Source: an uncultured delta proteobacterium (GTDB taxonomy: Bacteria > Bdellovibrionota_C > UBA2361 > OMII01). Taken from it: a DNA stretch of 37,136 bases. The stretch spans positions 1-37,136 of the forward strand of contig CAIXKI010000126.1 in assembly GCA_903920005.1 (NCBI GenBank), written 5' to 3'. Both the position numbers and the translations under genes were made by a program. This document shows, piece after piece, positions 1-9,378 of this stretch (position 1 is its first letter; every line of letters starts with the position of its first letter). The notes beneath the pieces were generated by a model. That model ran no database searches, was not told the origin of the DNA, and was given only the letters and a program-made list of their open reading frames with translations.

Positions 1-921
1 GCTCAACAGCGCTCCATACACACATGAGATAGCCCCGACCACTCCAATCGCGAGCAGGACCCCAACTGGAATCTCGAACTCACTCCTCAAACGGAGGAGA
101 AGGAACACACCCGCATGAATCGATAACCCACCGTAAAATATGGCGCTCGACGACGTCGGGCCTTCCATCGCGCGAGGAAGCCAGGAGCAGTAGGGAAACT
201 GTGCTGATTTACCCATCGCGGAGAACAGAAAAAGGAGCGGAACAACAACAGCCAATTCTTGAGGCAAAAGAGAAAGCTGATTGGGGTGTCGCCCAAAAGA
301 CAGCGTTGGTAAAACCGCCGCTACGAGAAAGGATCCGAGTAAGAGCCCGATATCGGAGACGCGATATGCCCAGAAGGCGTGCAACGCGTTATCAATAGTT
401 TCTCGTCGCAGAGTAAAAAATGAGATGAGAAGAGCGGAGGTAATTCCCATGAATTCCCAACCCATAAAAACAACCGGGAAGGCGCTCCCCATAAATACGA
501 TTAACACGCCATTAAGGAACAACACGATCAGGTAAAAAAACCGAAAAAATCCTGGGTCTCTATGGAGGTAGTGTCTCGAGAACACCCCTACGATATTCGA
601 GAGAATGGATGCGACCACTACAAACCAAATGTTCAGGCTATCGAGCTGTAAAACAAAATCCACCGCATGGTGATCAAAAGAGAAGAGATGCCGGTGGATT
701 ACGGTTAGAGGAACTATCTCTCCGGATTGAAGATAGTTTCGAACGAACACCACGAGCATAGATATCGCCGCGACCAGTGTTATTGTTTGGCCTGTCGCGA
801 CTACTAGTTGCACCAGCCTCTCCTTTGACCGATATGGTGTCAGGCCAAGAATCGACATCACACCCAGGGTAATGAGAGGTGCTATAAAAACCAGCGCGCC
901 GAACGTTCCTATCAGATTCAT
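1..921 (-). CDS. dabB: DabB/NuoL-like proton-conducting membrane subunit (partial, C-terminus beyond window)
   Basis: Manual reverse-strand translation from ATG at 921 is open to base 1: MNLIGTFGALVFIAPLITLGVMSILGL...VFMGWEFMGITSALLISFF...NALHAFWAYRVSDIGLLLG...GKSAQFPYCSWLPRAMEGPTSSSAIFYGG; NuoL/MrpA-type motifs. Lies 8 nt after the dabA stop. Missing from the ORF track because it is edge-truncated. Confidence 0.88.
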   Translation of the reverse strand, partial: MNLIGTFGALVFIAPLITLGVMSILGLTPYRSKERLVQLVVATGQTITLVAAISMLVVFVRNYLQSGEIVPLTVIHRHLFSFDHHAVDFVLQLDSLNIWFVVVASILSNIVGVFSRHYLHRDPGFFRFFYLIVLFLNGVLIVFMGSAFPVVFMGWEFMGITSALLISFFTLRRETIDNALHAFWAYRVSDIGLLLGSFLVAAVLPTLSFGRHPNQLSLLPQELAVVVPLLFLFSAMGKSAQFPYCSWLPRAMEGPTSSSAIFYGGLSIHAGVFLLLRLRSEFEIPVGVLLAIGVVGAISCVYGALLS

Positions 922-929
922 AGAGGGCC

Positions 930-3900
930 TTACCGTATCCGCGCGAATTCAAGATGTTCTCTCTTTCCTACCACCCACGACAACGATGATGTGGTGACCG
1001 GCGGCTTATCGCCATCGTCTTCAAACTCTACAAAGGCACCAGTCGGGTTCAGATAGTAGAGTTTATTTACCTCGGCGGAATAGGACATCAACGTGACCCA
1101 ATGATTCTTCGCTACCTTGCGGAGCTCTGGCTCGGACTCAAGAAGACGAGTTAAGACCACAGGGTCTTGATCGATCACTAACATAAGCCTCACAGGCTCA
1201 TGAATCTCCACCATCTGAGCGGGCAAACCAGTACGTAGATCACTACAATATCCCGTCATCAATCCGAGCAGAGACGTAACATTGTGTGGAAGTTTCGTCC
1301 CAGCGCCGTATTTTTGGTTATCGAGCACGGAGAAGAAATATTGGAGGTTAATTCCCATGCATACCGGGACGACGACTCGTAGAAGGTTCCGAAGTACACC
1401 ACTATCAGGATCCACCTCTTTATCATACGAAACAAGAAAGGCTCTCCGATCAAGGAACAATCCTTTTGTAATGCCTCGATGCCCCACAAAACACATCGCG
1501 TTCGTCGCGTGACCATATTCGGGTCGAGGCTGCGCGATGTGATGCGCTCTTGATTCAACGTGAGCGATGGCCTCTTGCACTGTAGAAACCCTCGTATCAT
1601 CGAATCGCCGGCATCTTTCAAGAGCATTTTGCGCCCGGGCGATCTCAACATCTGCTTTGAACTCCTCAAACAGCCTCTGAGTATCATTCGAGAGCTGAGC
1701 AACATCGAAATATTCGACTTCATCCGTGCATGTATTATGAAAGGCTCCAATAAAGACAGTATTTTCTGGTACCGTAAGACCAAGCTCCGTGACCTTGAGG
1801 CGAACGTCCTTCCTGTTGGCCATCATAGCGAAAACCCGGGGATTCATTCTACCGGGCCGCCCACCACACGCGCCGCAATCATACGCGGACCGAAAAGGAT
1901 TATTGGTGCTATACGACCCATGACCCATGATGAAAACTATTTGCGCTAAGTTCTTTGAAAGGCCTGTAGATACCAAAAGAGTCTTAACTCGGTGCGCCAT
2001 TTCGTCCACGGTGAAGCGTCCCTCTCCAACAGAGTCATCTTCCTCTGCGAAAACGATAGCGCTTTCATCGGTCGGATTGATAAGCACCCGTTTCAGGAAA
2101 AGAGACACCCTATGGGTCCATCGAGGGGCTAGGGTCGATAATGATAGTGGGAAAAGTGCAAGCAGCCCGCCGAGAGCGAGCACCCAGCCTCGCACTATTG
2201 AGCGTGACTTGCTCTCAATGAACATATCTAAATCGGAATACAGAGTAATAAGCTTTTGAAGTCCAATCAATCGTTGCTCGGAACCCTCCTTGGGTCGTAC
2301 TTCAATGTGATGCGTGGGAACCACGTTCACCGGACAAAACGGGGCTGGTCGCTCGTACAGACTATGAAATTCGGCATCAACTCCGAAGAACCCCGCGGTT
2401 CCAAACGTTTCGTAATTCGGATTAATCTCCTCAATATATCGGCGAAAGCTCTCCTCCCTATCGTCAATACAGCATACAAGCTGACACGTCGGACTATGAC
2501 GACGTCCCGAGACCTCCCCTTTTTTATTGTGATGCAGAAGCGCAGAAGCTGCGCGCGAATAGAGGTTCCATTCATATGCCTTGTGCCACACCCGACCGCG
2601 AAGCGGCGCATCGAACCGACTCAATATGTTGACCAATTCCTCGTGATCTGGCCCCGAAAGACCGAGAAGCTCACTACCCGAGCACGGAAACAATTGAAAC
2701 GCGTGAAAGAAATGGTACGCGGTCGTTCGAATTCTGGTCTCCTCATCTTGCAGATCAGCCATGCCTGGCTGATTGACGTCGAAGGGGCGTTCCTTGTCAC
2801 TCTCCGCGAATAGGTCGGGAGTCTTGTCAAAATAATGTTCGGCAAGAGACTCGAGAATCATCCGAACCGCGAGAAATTCGGCGACTGACGTCTTCGCCGT
2901 AATACCGGGCACCCCAAGCTCACTTTGGTGTACAAGTCCGCCCCATCCTTTAAGTACTAACACCTTGGCGAGAATAAAAGCCCGCCAACTCTCTGATGAT
3001 ACTCCCTTCTCCGTTAGAATTGTCTCAATGACCTGCTCGGGAGATAGCCCGACGAAACTCTTAACTGTTCCTTTCGCCCACGTAGGTCGCGCAAACGAGG
3101 ACGTCTGCATATGGGCCAAGAACGCCTCCAGTAATCCATGAGATCGATCTACGGGCCCTAAGTGAGCCAATCCTGTATCAAGAAAGGAGCTCGTAAACTT
3201 GATCAAGTAAGGATTAATAACTTCCTCAATTCGGGAATTTTTTCGTTGGCGGTGGTTGATATGGCCGTAGGAGGGATTCGTCACCAGAACATCGCGAGCG
3301 AATCGCACCGCGGCGATCCAGAGTAACTTCAAGGAATCAGTGATAGACCAAGTCTGAGCGGGGTTATGGGCCAATTCGTTCGTTTTCACCAACTCGTGTA
3401 GCCACGGCTGATTCCAATCACGAATGAACTCTTCATAACTCAATAACCAACCTCGAAGAATATTCTCAGGAGTCGAACAATCGGTCTCTCGAATGTACTT
3501 AATCTTGGCAGCCGTAACCTCTTCATGAAATCGGTCCAGATATCTCTTCTCTACAAGCCGCCAACGAAGGGTCTCAGCGGTGAGAGGGATCGGCGCCGAG
3601 AGCATCAGAGACCGGGCGATTTTTCTCTTTGAGATTCCAAAAATCCAAGGGATTGACGGGAGGTCATACTCACCAAGAGCGCGATTCATGTCCGCATAGG
3701 CTATACGCTTTTGTTCCCAATACCCTTGGTATACCGACTCCGGAAGAGAGGTCGCCGCGCCATAGATGTCAGCAGCCGCGTCAATCGCGTCAAAGAATTC
3801 TTGGTCTTCAAAATAATGCAGGGTGTTGTGACTGACGAAGGTCTTTATAGGGCCTTGTGATGGGAGGTAATGCGAGACCTCCTCTATAATCCCCTTGATG

Positions 3901-3947
3901 GAAGACGTTCCATCGGCTGCTTTTTCTGAACCTCGTAAAGAACACAT
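930..3947 (-). CDS. dabA: DabA (DUF2309) inorganic-carbon transporter subunit
   Basis: 1005-aa ORF with DUF2309-like motifs VSHNTLHYFEDQEF, CCIDDREESFRRY, HGSYSTNNPFRSAYDCGACGGRPG; followed directly by a NuoL-like partner. Confidence 0.92.
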   Translation of the reverse strand: MCSLRGSEKAADGTSSIKGIIEEVSHYLPSQGPIKTFVSHNTLHYFEDQEFFDAIDAAADIYGAATSLPESVYQGYWEQKRIAYADMNRALGEYDLPSIPWIFGISKRKIARSLMLSAPIPLTAETLRWRLVEKRYLDRFHEEVTAAKIKYIRETDCSTPENILRGWLLSYEEFIRDWNQPWLHELVKTNELAHNPAQTWSITDSLKLLWIAAVRFARDVLVTNPSYGHINHRQRKNSRIEEVINPYLIKFTSSFLDTGLAHLGPVDRSHGLLEAFLAHMQTSSFARPTWAKGTVKSFVGLSPEQVIETILTEKGVSSESWRAFILAKVLVLKGWGGLVHQSELGVPGITAKTSVAEFLAVRMILESLAEHYFDKTPDLFAESDKERPFDVNQPGMADLQDEETRIRTTAYHFFHAFQLFPCSGSELLGLSGPDHEELVNILSRFDAPLRGRVWHKAYEWNLYSRAASALLHHNKKGEVSGRRHSPTCQLVCCIDDREESFRRYIEEINPNYETFGTAGFFGVDAEFHSLYERPAPFCPVNVVPTHHIEVRPKEGSEQRLIGLQKLITLYSDLDMFIESKSRSIVRGWVLALGGLLALFPLSLSTLAPRWTHRVSLFLKRVLINPTDESAIVFAEEDDSVGEGRFTVDEMAHRVKTLLVSTGLSKNLAQIVFIMGHGSYSTNNPFRSAYDCGACGGRPGRMNPRVFAMMANRKDVRLKVTELGLTVPENTVFIGAFHNTCTDEVEYFDVAQLSNDTQRLFEEFKADVEIARAQNALERCRRFDDTRVSTVQEAIAHVESRAHHIAQPRPEYGHATNAMCFVGHRGITKGLFLDRRAFLVSYDKEVDPDSGVLRNLLRVVVPVCMGINLQYFFSVLDNQKYGAGTKLPHNVTSLLGLMTGYCSDLRTGLPAQMVEIHEPVRLMLVIDQDPVVLTRLLESEPELRKVAKNHWVTLMSYSAEVNKLYYLNPTGAFVEFEDDGDKPPVTTSSLSWVVGKREHLEFARIR

Positions 3948-3979
3948 ATACGCCTTTCGACGTTACTACAATTGTACGG

Positions 3980-5653
3980 TTACCCGTGAGCCAACGCACC
4001 CCTAACAACACGCTGACCACCAGCGTGTCGACGAGTGGCAGCATGATGATCACTTACAGGCACCAACTTCTCGAAGTCCCTTAATATGACTTTTCGCCCT
4101 TCTTGGCCCAAATTACACTCCAGAGCGCGAACCTCATGCATGAAGGTGTGATCCACATGGACCGTTTGTCTAAAGTCAATTTCGATGTCCCCTTCGGAGA
4201 CCGTAAGGAGGCATCGCTTAAAGGCGATCACATTTCCAAAGAAAGCCGCTCTCGGAAGGGAAATTTTAATTACTCCCACCTGTTTGGTCCGGGCTTGTAT
4301 CCGCCCCTTCAGGAGGGACCCAGCGGGAGCCCCAAGCCACCAACAGCTCACGTACTGCGCGACCACACCAAGAAAAACGCCGACAAGAAGGTCTGTGAGG
4401 AGGGTTCCAATGATAGTTACGAGAAATACAAAAAGCTGCTCCGTGCCAATCCGACGACACTCGCGGAAATGCTGCGGTGCCGCTAGCCGATATCCTGTCA
4501 CACAAAGCACTCCAGCCAACGCGGCAACTGGAACAAGATGGATGATATCTGCCAAAACAACCGCGAAAAGAAGTAGCCATGCGCCGTGCGAGAAGTTAGA
4601 CCAGCGGGTCTTCGCCCCGTAACTCACATTCGCGTACGATCGAACGACCTCAGAGATCATGGGCAATCCACCAACCATCGCCAAAACGAAGTTACCAAAT
4701 CCCACTGCGGCGAGATCTTTGTTTAAATTCGAACTTCGCTTGTAGGGATCGACGGAGTCCACCGCCTTCACCGTCAGGAGGGACTCAATAGATCCTATAA
4801 GGGCGAACATGATAATGAATTGGATTGAATGAGAGGAGAAAACCTTCGAAAAATCTGGGAAGGTTAGCCCGGCGGTAAAGTTGCTCGGAAGGTTCACCAA
4901 GAACTTTTCATCAAGGGGATACTCCACTGAGTACCACGTGTACTTGTGGGGATGCGCAAAGTCGAAGAAGAGGCAGAACGAAATACCACCCAACACAGCC
5001 AAGAGCGGAGCTGGCAAGAACTTCGAGAGCCGACCGAGGATCTTCGGTGCCAAGAGCACAATGAGAACGCTCGTTACACCCACAAGCGCGACTCGCGGAT
5101 TCATAACGACCAAAGAGTGCGGGATTTCTAGCAAAAGATCGATCGGATTTTGACTAAGAGGCTTTACGCCAAGAAGCGGATGAATTTGCTTAGAAAAGAT
5201 AATCACGCCGATAGCAGCGAGCATTCCGTGCAATACCGACGCGGGAAAGAAGTCTCCGAAGCGACCAAGCTTACAAGCGGCGAATACGACCTGTAAGAGA
5301 GCCGCAGCCGCGAGCACCGCCAACGTGTAGCGATATCCTGCGAAATCATCCCCTTGCCCCAAGGTTTCTACTGAAGCGATCGCTATGGCGATCAGGCCAG
5401 CTGCGGGTCCTTTGATTGACAGTCTCGACCCGCAAAGTGGGCCTACAACCAGGCCACCTACTATGGCGGTAATGAGCCCCCCGAATGCGGGAAACCCACT
5501 CGCCATCGCGATTCCGAGACAGAGTGGTAACGCAATAAGCGAGACCAACAGACCAGAGGTTATTTCGTGAAGAAAGTTTTCTTTGAAACCTTTCAATCCA
5601 TCAGCAGGAACGGACGAAGGCACGGGGGTACAAGTCCCCGAACGGCTTAACAT
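3980..5653 (-). CDS. SulP-family inorganic anion (probable bicarbonate) transporter with C-terminal STAS-like region
   Basis: 557 aa; LIALPLCLGIAMASGFPAFGGLITAIVGGLVVGPLCGSRLSIKGPAAGL is SulP-like; co-oriented 32 nt upstream of dabA. Confidence 0.88.
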   Translation of the reverse strand: MLSRSGTCTPVPSSVPADGLKGFKENFLHEITSGLLVSLIALPLCLGIAMASGFPAFGGLITAIVGGLVVGPLCGSRLSIKGPAAGLIAIAIASVETLGQGDDFAGYRYTLAVLAAAALLQVVFAACKLGRFGDFFPASVLHGMLAAIGVIIFSKQIHPLLGVKPLSQNPIDLLLEIPHSLVVMNPRVALVGVTSVLIVLLAPKILGRLSKFLPAPLLAVLGGISFCLFFDFAHPHKYTWYSVEYPLDEKFLVNLPSNFTAGLTFPDFSKVFSSHSIQFIIMFALIGSIESLLTVKAVDSVDPYKRSSNLNKDLAAVGFGNFVLAMVGGLPMISEVVRSYANVSYGAKTRWSNFSHGAWLLLFAVVLADIIHLVPVAALAGVLCVTGYRLAAPQHFRECRRIGTEQLFVFLVTIIGTLLTDLLVGVFLGVVAQYVSCWWLGAPAGSLLKGRIQARTKQVGVIKISLPRAAFFGNVIAFKRCLLTVSEGDIEIDFRQTVHVDHTFMHEVRALECNLGQEGRKVILRDFEKLVPVSDHHAATRRHAGGQRVVRGALAHG

Positions 5654-6032
5654 AAAAAAAGAACTCCAAACTTAACTTTTGAGAGCTAATAAATAAATTT
5701 ATCAGGCCTTAAGTCGAGTCTAGTCGTTCGCTTTATTAGGCTATGGCTCGGCTGGGTCGATATCGAGACGCTACGCCTCTCTCCCACTCTAGTCAACGCA
5801 CCCTGTCGGCATTTCCTACGAAAAACATCACCATTAGTATTTTTTTGTAATCCTTCTAAGAGCTTGGTCATACCTCGGAAATAGCACGACATCTTGCGTA
5901 ATAAGACACGGAGAAAGATATCACGATGGTCGTTTCTACAAGGCTCTTTCCCAGAACAAACAATACCAAACTAAACCGAACCACCGCGTAAAGGTCCTTC
6001 CCTATAATAAAAACTTCACACCTGGTAGCGTT

Positions 6033-6419
6033 GTGAGGCTAATTTTTCTAAGGGTAGTAGAGAGGCCGATGACAGAAGCGTCGAGCATTGCTGGACGCTT
6101 CTGCCAAACGGTAGAGGTTTTTAACAAGGAAATTATGACTGGTTGGGAAATGACCATTGGAGTTATCGGCGCATCCTTAAGCGTAGGATGCGTACTAACA
6201 AGCGGGTTCATTCTGCTAGACGAAAGAGCAACAGCCGATGACGAGCTATACTCCCTGCGGATTTTCGCGGCTGCGTTACTGTCGGTATTCCACTTGCCTA
6301 TCGCCTTCTGGGTACCCGGAGAGGCGTGGGTATTGGTATTAACATCAACCCTCGCCCCGGGATTCCTGCTGTTCGTTCGTCGAATCTTTGAATCCGAACC
6401 GAACGCACGCACGGTATAA
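6033..6419 (+). CDS. small hypothetical membrane protein
   Basis: 128 aa with two hydrophobic segments; ends just before a strong intrinsic terminator. A 136-aa antisense ORF (6002-6412) overlaps and is less plausible. Confidence 0.45.
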   Translation: MRLIFLRVVERPMTEASSIAGRFCQTVEVFNKEIMTGWEMTIGVIGASLSVGCVLTSGFILLDERATADDELYSLRIFAAALLSVFHLPIAFWVPGEAWVLVLTSTLAPGFLLFVRRIFESEPNARTV

Positions 6420-6423
6420 TCAA

Positions 6424-6466
6424 CCCGGCGGTTTTAGCTCACTCTAAAACCGCCGGGCTTTTTCTC
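6424..6466 (+). terminator. intrinsic terminator
   Basis: CCCGGCGGTTTTAG-ctcact-CTAAAACCGCCGGG followed by ctttttctctct. Confidence 0.85.
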
Positions 6467-6708
6467 TCTACTAGCCCTTAGGAACTTTAGGTCATAACGA
6501 CGCGATGAGTCACACAGGGTGCGATGGAAAGACAACTTTCCACCTCTGATAACGCCGGACACAATCGAGCCACCTTACACATACTCAACCTGCCGCGTAT
6601 AAACGAACACGTCCGGAGCGGCCGGCGATCAGACGATCTGATGACGAAGAAACTTTGAGCAAGGGACCATAAAAAGCAACGTTCGGAGAATCACGCCGAA
6701 AGTAGGAC

Positions 6709-7248
6709 ATGCAGTTTGTTTACATTCTTCGAAGCATCAGCAATCCGGAATATCGGCATTTCGGAATTACAAGCGATTTGGGGCAGCGGCTCAGCTACCA
6801 CAACCAAGGACAATCTAAACATACGTCCAAGTTTATACCGGGGCACCGCCCCCTGGGCTCAAATGCCGAATGGAAAGATTGGACGTGGAAGCAACCAATT
6901 CGAACCAGCCTGCGGGGTGAAGCGAGCTATGGCGAGCGAGAGGGGCAGCAGCCCCTGGGCCAAAGCGCCGAGCGGAAATGGTGGACCCGGTATACGCAGA
7001 TTCGAACCACTCCGCGGGGTGAAGCGAGCCATGGCGAGCGAGAGGGGCAGCAGCCCCTGGACTCAAGCGCCGAGCGGAAATGGTGGACCCGGGATACGCA
7101 GATTCGAACCACTCCGCGGGGTGAAGCGAGCCATGGCGAGCGAGAGGGGCAGCAGCCCCTGGGCTCAAGCGCCGAGCGAGAAAAATGGAGGTGGGGGGAA
7201 TCGAACCCCCGTCCGAGAAGCCGCGAGAAGAGCTCTCTACACGTTTAG
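6709..7248 (+). pseudogene. GIY-YIG endonuclease N-terminal fragment fused to tandem-repeat translation
   Basis: First ~45 aa MQFVYILRSISNPEYRHFGITSDLGQRLSYHNQGQSKHTSKFIP match the GIY-YIG motif layout; the rest is translation of 102-bp repeats and antisense tmRNA 3' end (WRWGESNPRPRS). Confidence 0.55.
6912..7180. repeat. 102-bp tandem repeat array (2.6 copies plus a divergent partial copy from ~6841)
   Basis: gcggggtgaagcgag recurs at 6912, 7014 and 7116 (period 102). Each unit has cgagc(c/t)atggcgagcg, aggggcagcagcccct, and in the first two units tggtggacccgg..gcagattcgaacc. Confidence 0.93.
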
Positions 7249-7611
7249 TACGTTGAAAATCTCATCGGCATAGCGTCAACGTACACAGCTATTACCGACC
7301 AGCTTCTGTTTGTTTCCCCATCCACCCCGCAGCGCGAGTGGATGAGTAGCCCGAGAAAGTTAAGCTTTTAGAGAATTACGGGCGCGTTCCCTATCAGCCG
7401 ACTAGGCACTTGTGGTGGCTAGTCTAGTTGCCTCTTTCATTAAGCAGCGATAGCTACAGGCTCGAAAGCCTGAGTAGCACGAGCTGCGAAACGAGCAGAA
7501 GCGTCAATAACGTTTTTAGCAGTTATTGGTTTCCGATTTTTTACCAGGCCATCGGAACCCTGGACGTGCAAACTTATCCTTTGTGAATCCCGTCGAAACC
7601 TTTACACCCCC
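7186..7611 (-). ncRNA. ssrA: tmRNA
   Basis: 5' GGGGGTGTAAAGGTTTCGACGGG...; 3' GGACGGGGGTTCGATTCCCCCCACCTCCA; acceptor GGGGGTG pairs with CACCTCC; internal tag reading frame ends ...VAIAA-TAA at 7440. 3' CCA does not appear encoded (CTCCA followed by TTTTT). Confidence 0.95.
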
Positions 7612-7619
7612 GTAAAAAA
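7583..7619 (-). repeat. 37-bp direct repeat, copy 1 (tmRNA 5' end plus upstream bases)
   Basis: gtgaatcccgtcgaaacctttacacccccgtaaaaaa, identical to 7710-7746. Confidence 0.95.
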
Positions 7620-7709
7620 TTAAACTCCTGAAGGTCCAGGGTCGAGAGAATCGAGACCTTGGCCGTCATTCACATAATGGCGCAGCCATTTGTGAATAGG
7701 AACAAGACC

Positions 7710-7746
7710 GTGAATCCCGTCGAAACCTTTACACCCCCGTAAAAAA
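7710..7746 (-). repeat. 37-bp direct repeat, copy 2 (orphan tmRNA 5' end)
   Basis: Exact copy of 7583-7619, 127 bp upstream with respect to tmRNA. Confidence 0.95.
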
Positions 7747-7891
7747 GAGTTCAAAAATGTAAGATGCGGGCGTAACCCACATCTATCCACTAAGTAGTGT
7801 ATCATAGCCGATTCAAGACTGGGTGTCGAAAATTGTGTAGGGCCGATACCACGCACAGGATCTTCGTCCCTGGAGGGCCGGCGAAGCCGCA

Positions 7892-8347
7892 TTATTTCTT
7901 CGACATGGCGCGCGCGATCTCTCTATCAGTCTCACGCTTCTTGATATCCTGCCGTTTGTCGGGCGCGGCCTTACCTTTTCCTAAGCCGATCTGGACCTTA
8001 GCTCTACCTTTGTTGAGATGGATCTGGAGGGGAACTATCGTTGTCCCCTTCGTCTCAAGCTCAGAGATGAGCCGATCGATCTCCTTACGGTGCATAAGGA
8101 GCTTTCTAGGTCTTCGTGGATCGTACTCCTTATCACCACTGTGTGAGTACGGTTGGATGTGCGCATTCAAGAGGTAGAGGTCTCCCCTATCCGGACGTAC
8201 GTATGCTTCGCTAATCGACATCTCACCGCCGCGCATCGACTTGATCTCAGCGCCGGTGAGGACGAGTCCCGCCTCAAAAGTGTCCAAAATGTGGTAGTCA
8301 AAGCGGGCTTTTCTATTCGCCGCTAAGATCTTTACCTCTTCGCTCAT
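7892..8347 (-). CDS. smpB: SsrA-binding protein SmpB
   Basis: ILAANRKARFDYHILDTFEAGLVLTGAEIKSMRGGEMSISEAYV...HIQPYSH...DPRRPRKLLMHRKEI is SmpB-like; adjacent to tmRNA. Confidence 0.97.
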   Translation of the reverse strand: MSEEVKILAANRKARFDYHILDTFEAGLVLTGAEIKSMRGGEMSISEAYVRPDRGDLYLLNAHIQPYSHSGDKEYDPRRPRKLLMHRKEIDRLISELETKGTTIVPLQIHLNKGRAKVQIGLGKGKAAPDKRQDIKKRETDREIARAMSKK

Positions 8348-8445
8348 ATCCAGAAATTCCTACACGAAACTGCCAAACACTACCACAAGAACCACGCTCT
8401 GGATATCGGCCCGCATGAGGCTGATCAGCAAGGAATTACAGGGAT

Positions 8446-9252
8446 ATGGGTAAGGTCGCCTTCATGACACATCTCTCTTTCCTTGATTATCTCCCTCTAT
8501 GGGCTGTGTTCATTGCCACTGTCGCGATTATAGCTCTCTCGATGGAAGTGGGATTCCGCCTGGGGTCTTGGCGACGTCGACGCTCAGGTCTTGAAAAGGA
8601 CGCTCCCGTGGGCGCGTTAGTTGGGGCAACCCTAGCCCTCCTAGGATTTATGCTCGCGACAACCTTTGGCATAGCCGTTTCCCGTTTCGACCTCCGATTA
8701 AACACCTTTCTCGATGAAGTCGACGCGATCAGCACCGCACTTCTACGAGCTGAATTCTTGTCAGAGCCTCTTCAAAGAGATGTGAACAAAACCCTGGGAG
8801 AATATGTCGACGCGCGCCTCGTCGCCACAGATCCAACCAAGCTGACGATCGCCATCGCTCGTTCAGAAGAGCTTCATAAGGTGCTATGGGACCTCACGAT
8901 CGCCGCAGAGCGCTCGACAGCAAATCAGGTCGCCGCAGGCCTTTTCATCGAATCGATAAACGAAATCATCGACCTTCACACCAGACGGATTATCGCGGCG
9001 GTGGGGGCACGCATACCCGGCATCGTGTGGATGGCCCTCTACGCCGTTACAATATTTGGCATGGGCGAGCTAGGATATCAGGCCGCTCTTGCTGGTTCCG
9101 CACGATCTCCAGCCACGCTAGGTCTTATACTCTCATTTACTCTGATTCTCTGGATCATAGTCGATCTCGACAGGCCATTCGAAGGATCCCTACAGGTAAG
9201 TCAAAAAGCGATGCAAGACCTACGACTCTCAATTGGTAACAATCTCCCCTAA
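8446..9252 (+). CDS. DUF4239-like (bestrophin-like) membrane protein
   Basis: 268 aa; GALVGATLALLGFMLATTFGIAVSRFDLRLNTFLDEVDAISTALLRAEFL and C-terminal DLDRPFEGSLQVS are typical of this family. Confidence 0.75.
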   Translation: MGKVAFMTHLSFLDYLPLWAVFIATVAIIALSMEVGFRLGSWRRRRSGLEKDAPVGALVGATLALLGFMLATTFGIAVSRFDLRLNTFLDEVDAISTALLRAEFLSEPLQRDVNKTLGEYVDARLVATDPTKLTIAIARSEELHKVLWDLTIAAERSTANQVAAGLFIESINEIIDLHTRRIIAAVGARIPGIVWMALYAVTIFGMGELGYQAALAGSARSPATLGLILSFTLILWIIVDLDRPFEGSLQVSQKAMQDLRLSIGNNLP

Positions 9253-9378
9253 GGACGTGAAACACCCTTTACGTTATTCTGTCGGTTGTTCTGTGGTAGG
9301 TTTTACCTCTCGTCCCCACCACTTGCGCGCCAGAGTGTTACCGCAGTAAAACACTCGCTGACTGACGCGCAGGGAATA

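Noticed and set aside
674-952. 92-aa minus ORF in the track
   Set aside because: Wrong frame; the dabB frame over the same bases gives clear NuoL-like sequence.
1259-2813. Several 70-185-aa ORFs overlapping dabA on both strands
   Set aside because: dabA motifs span the whole region; these are out-of-frame or antisense shadows.
6970-7120. Genuine tRNA genes in the 102-bp repeats
   Set aside because: Only T-arm/acceptor-like 3' segments are present; no D-arm or anticodon arm could be assembled.
6841-7180. CRISPR array
   Set aside because: The array is head-to-tail repeats of 102 bp without unique spacers and no cas genes.
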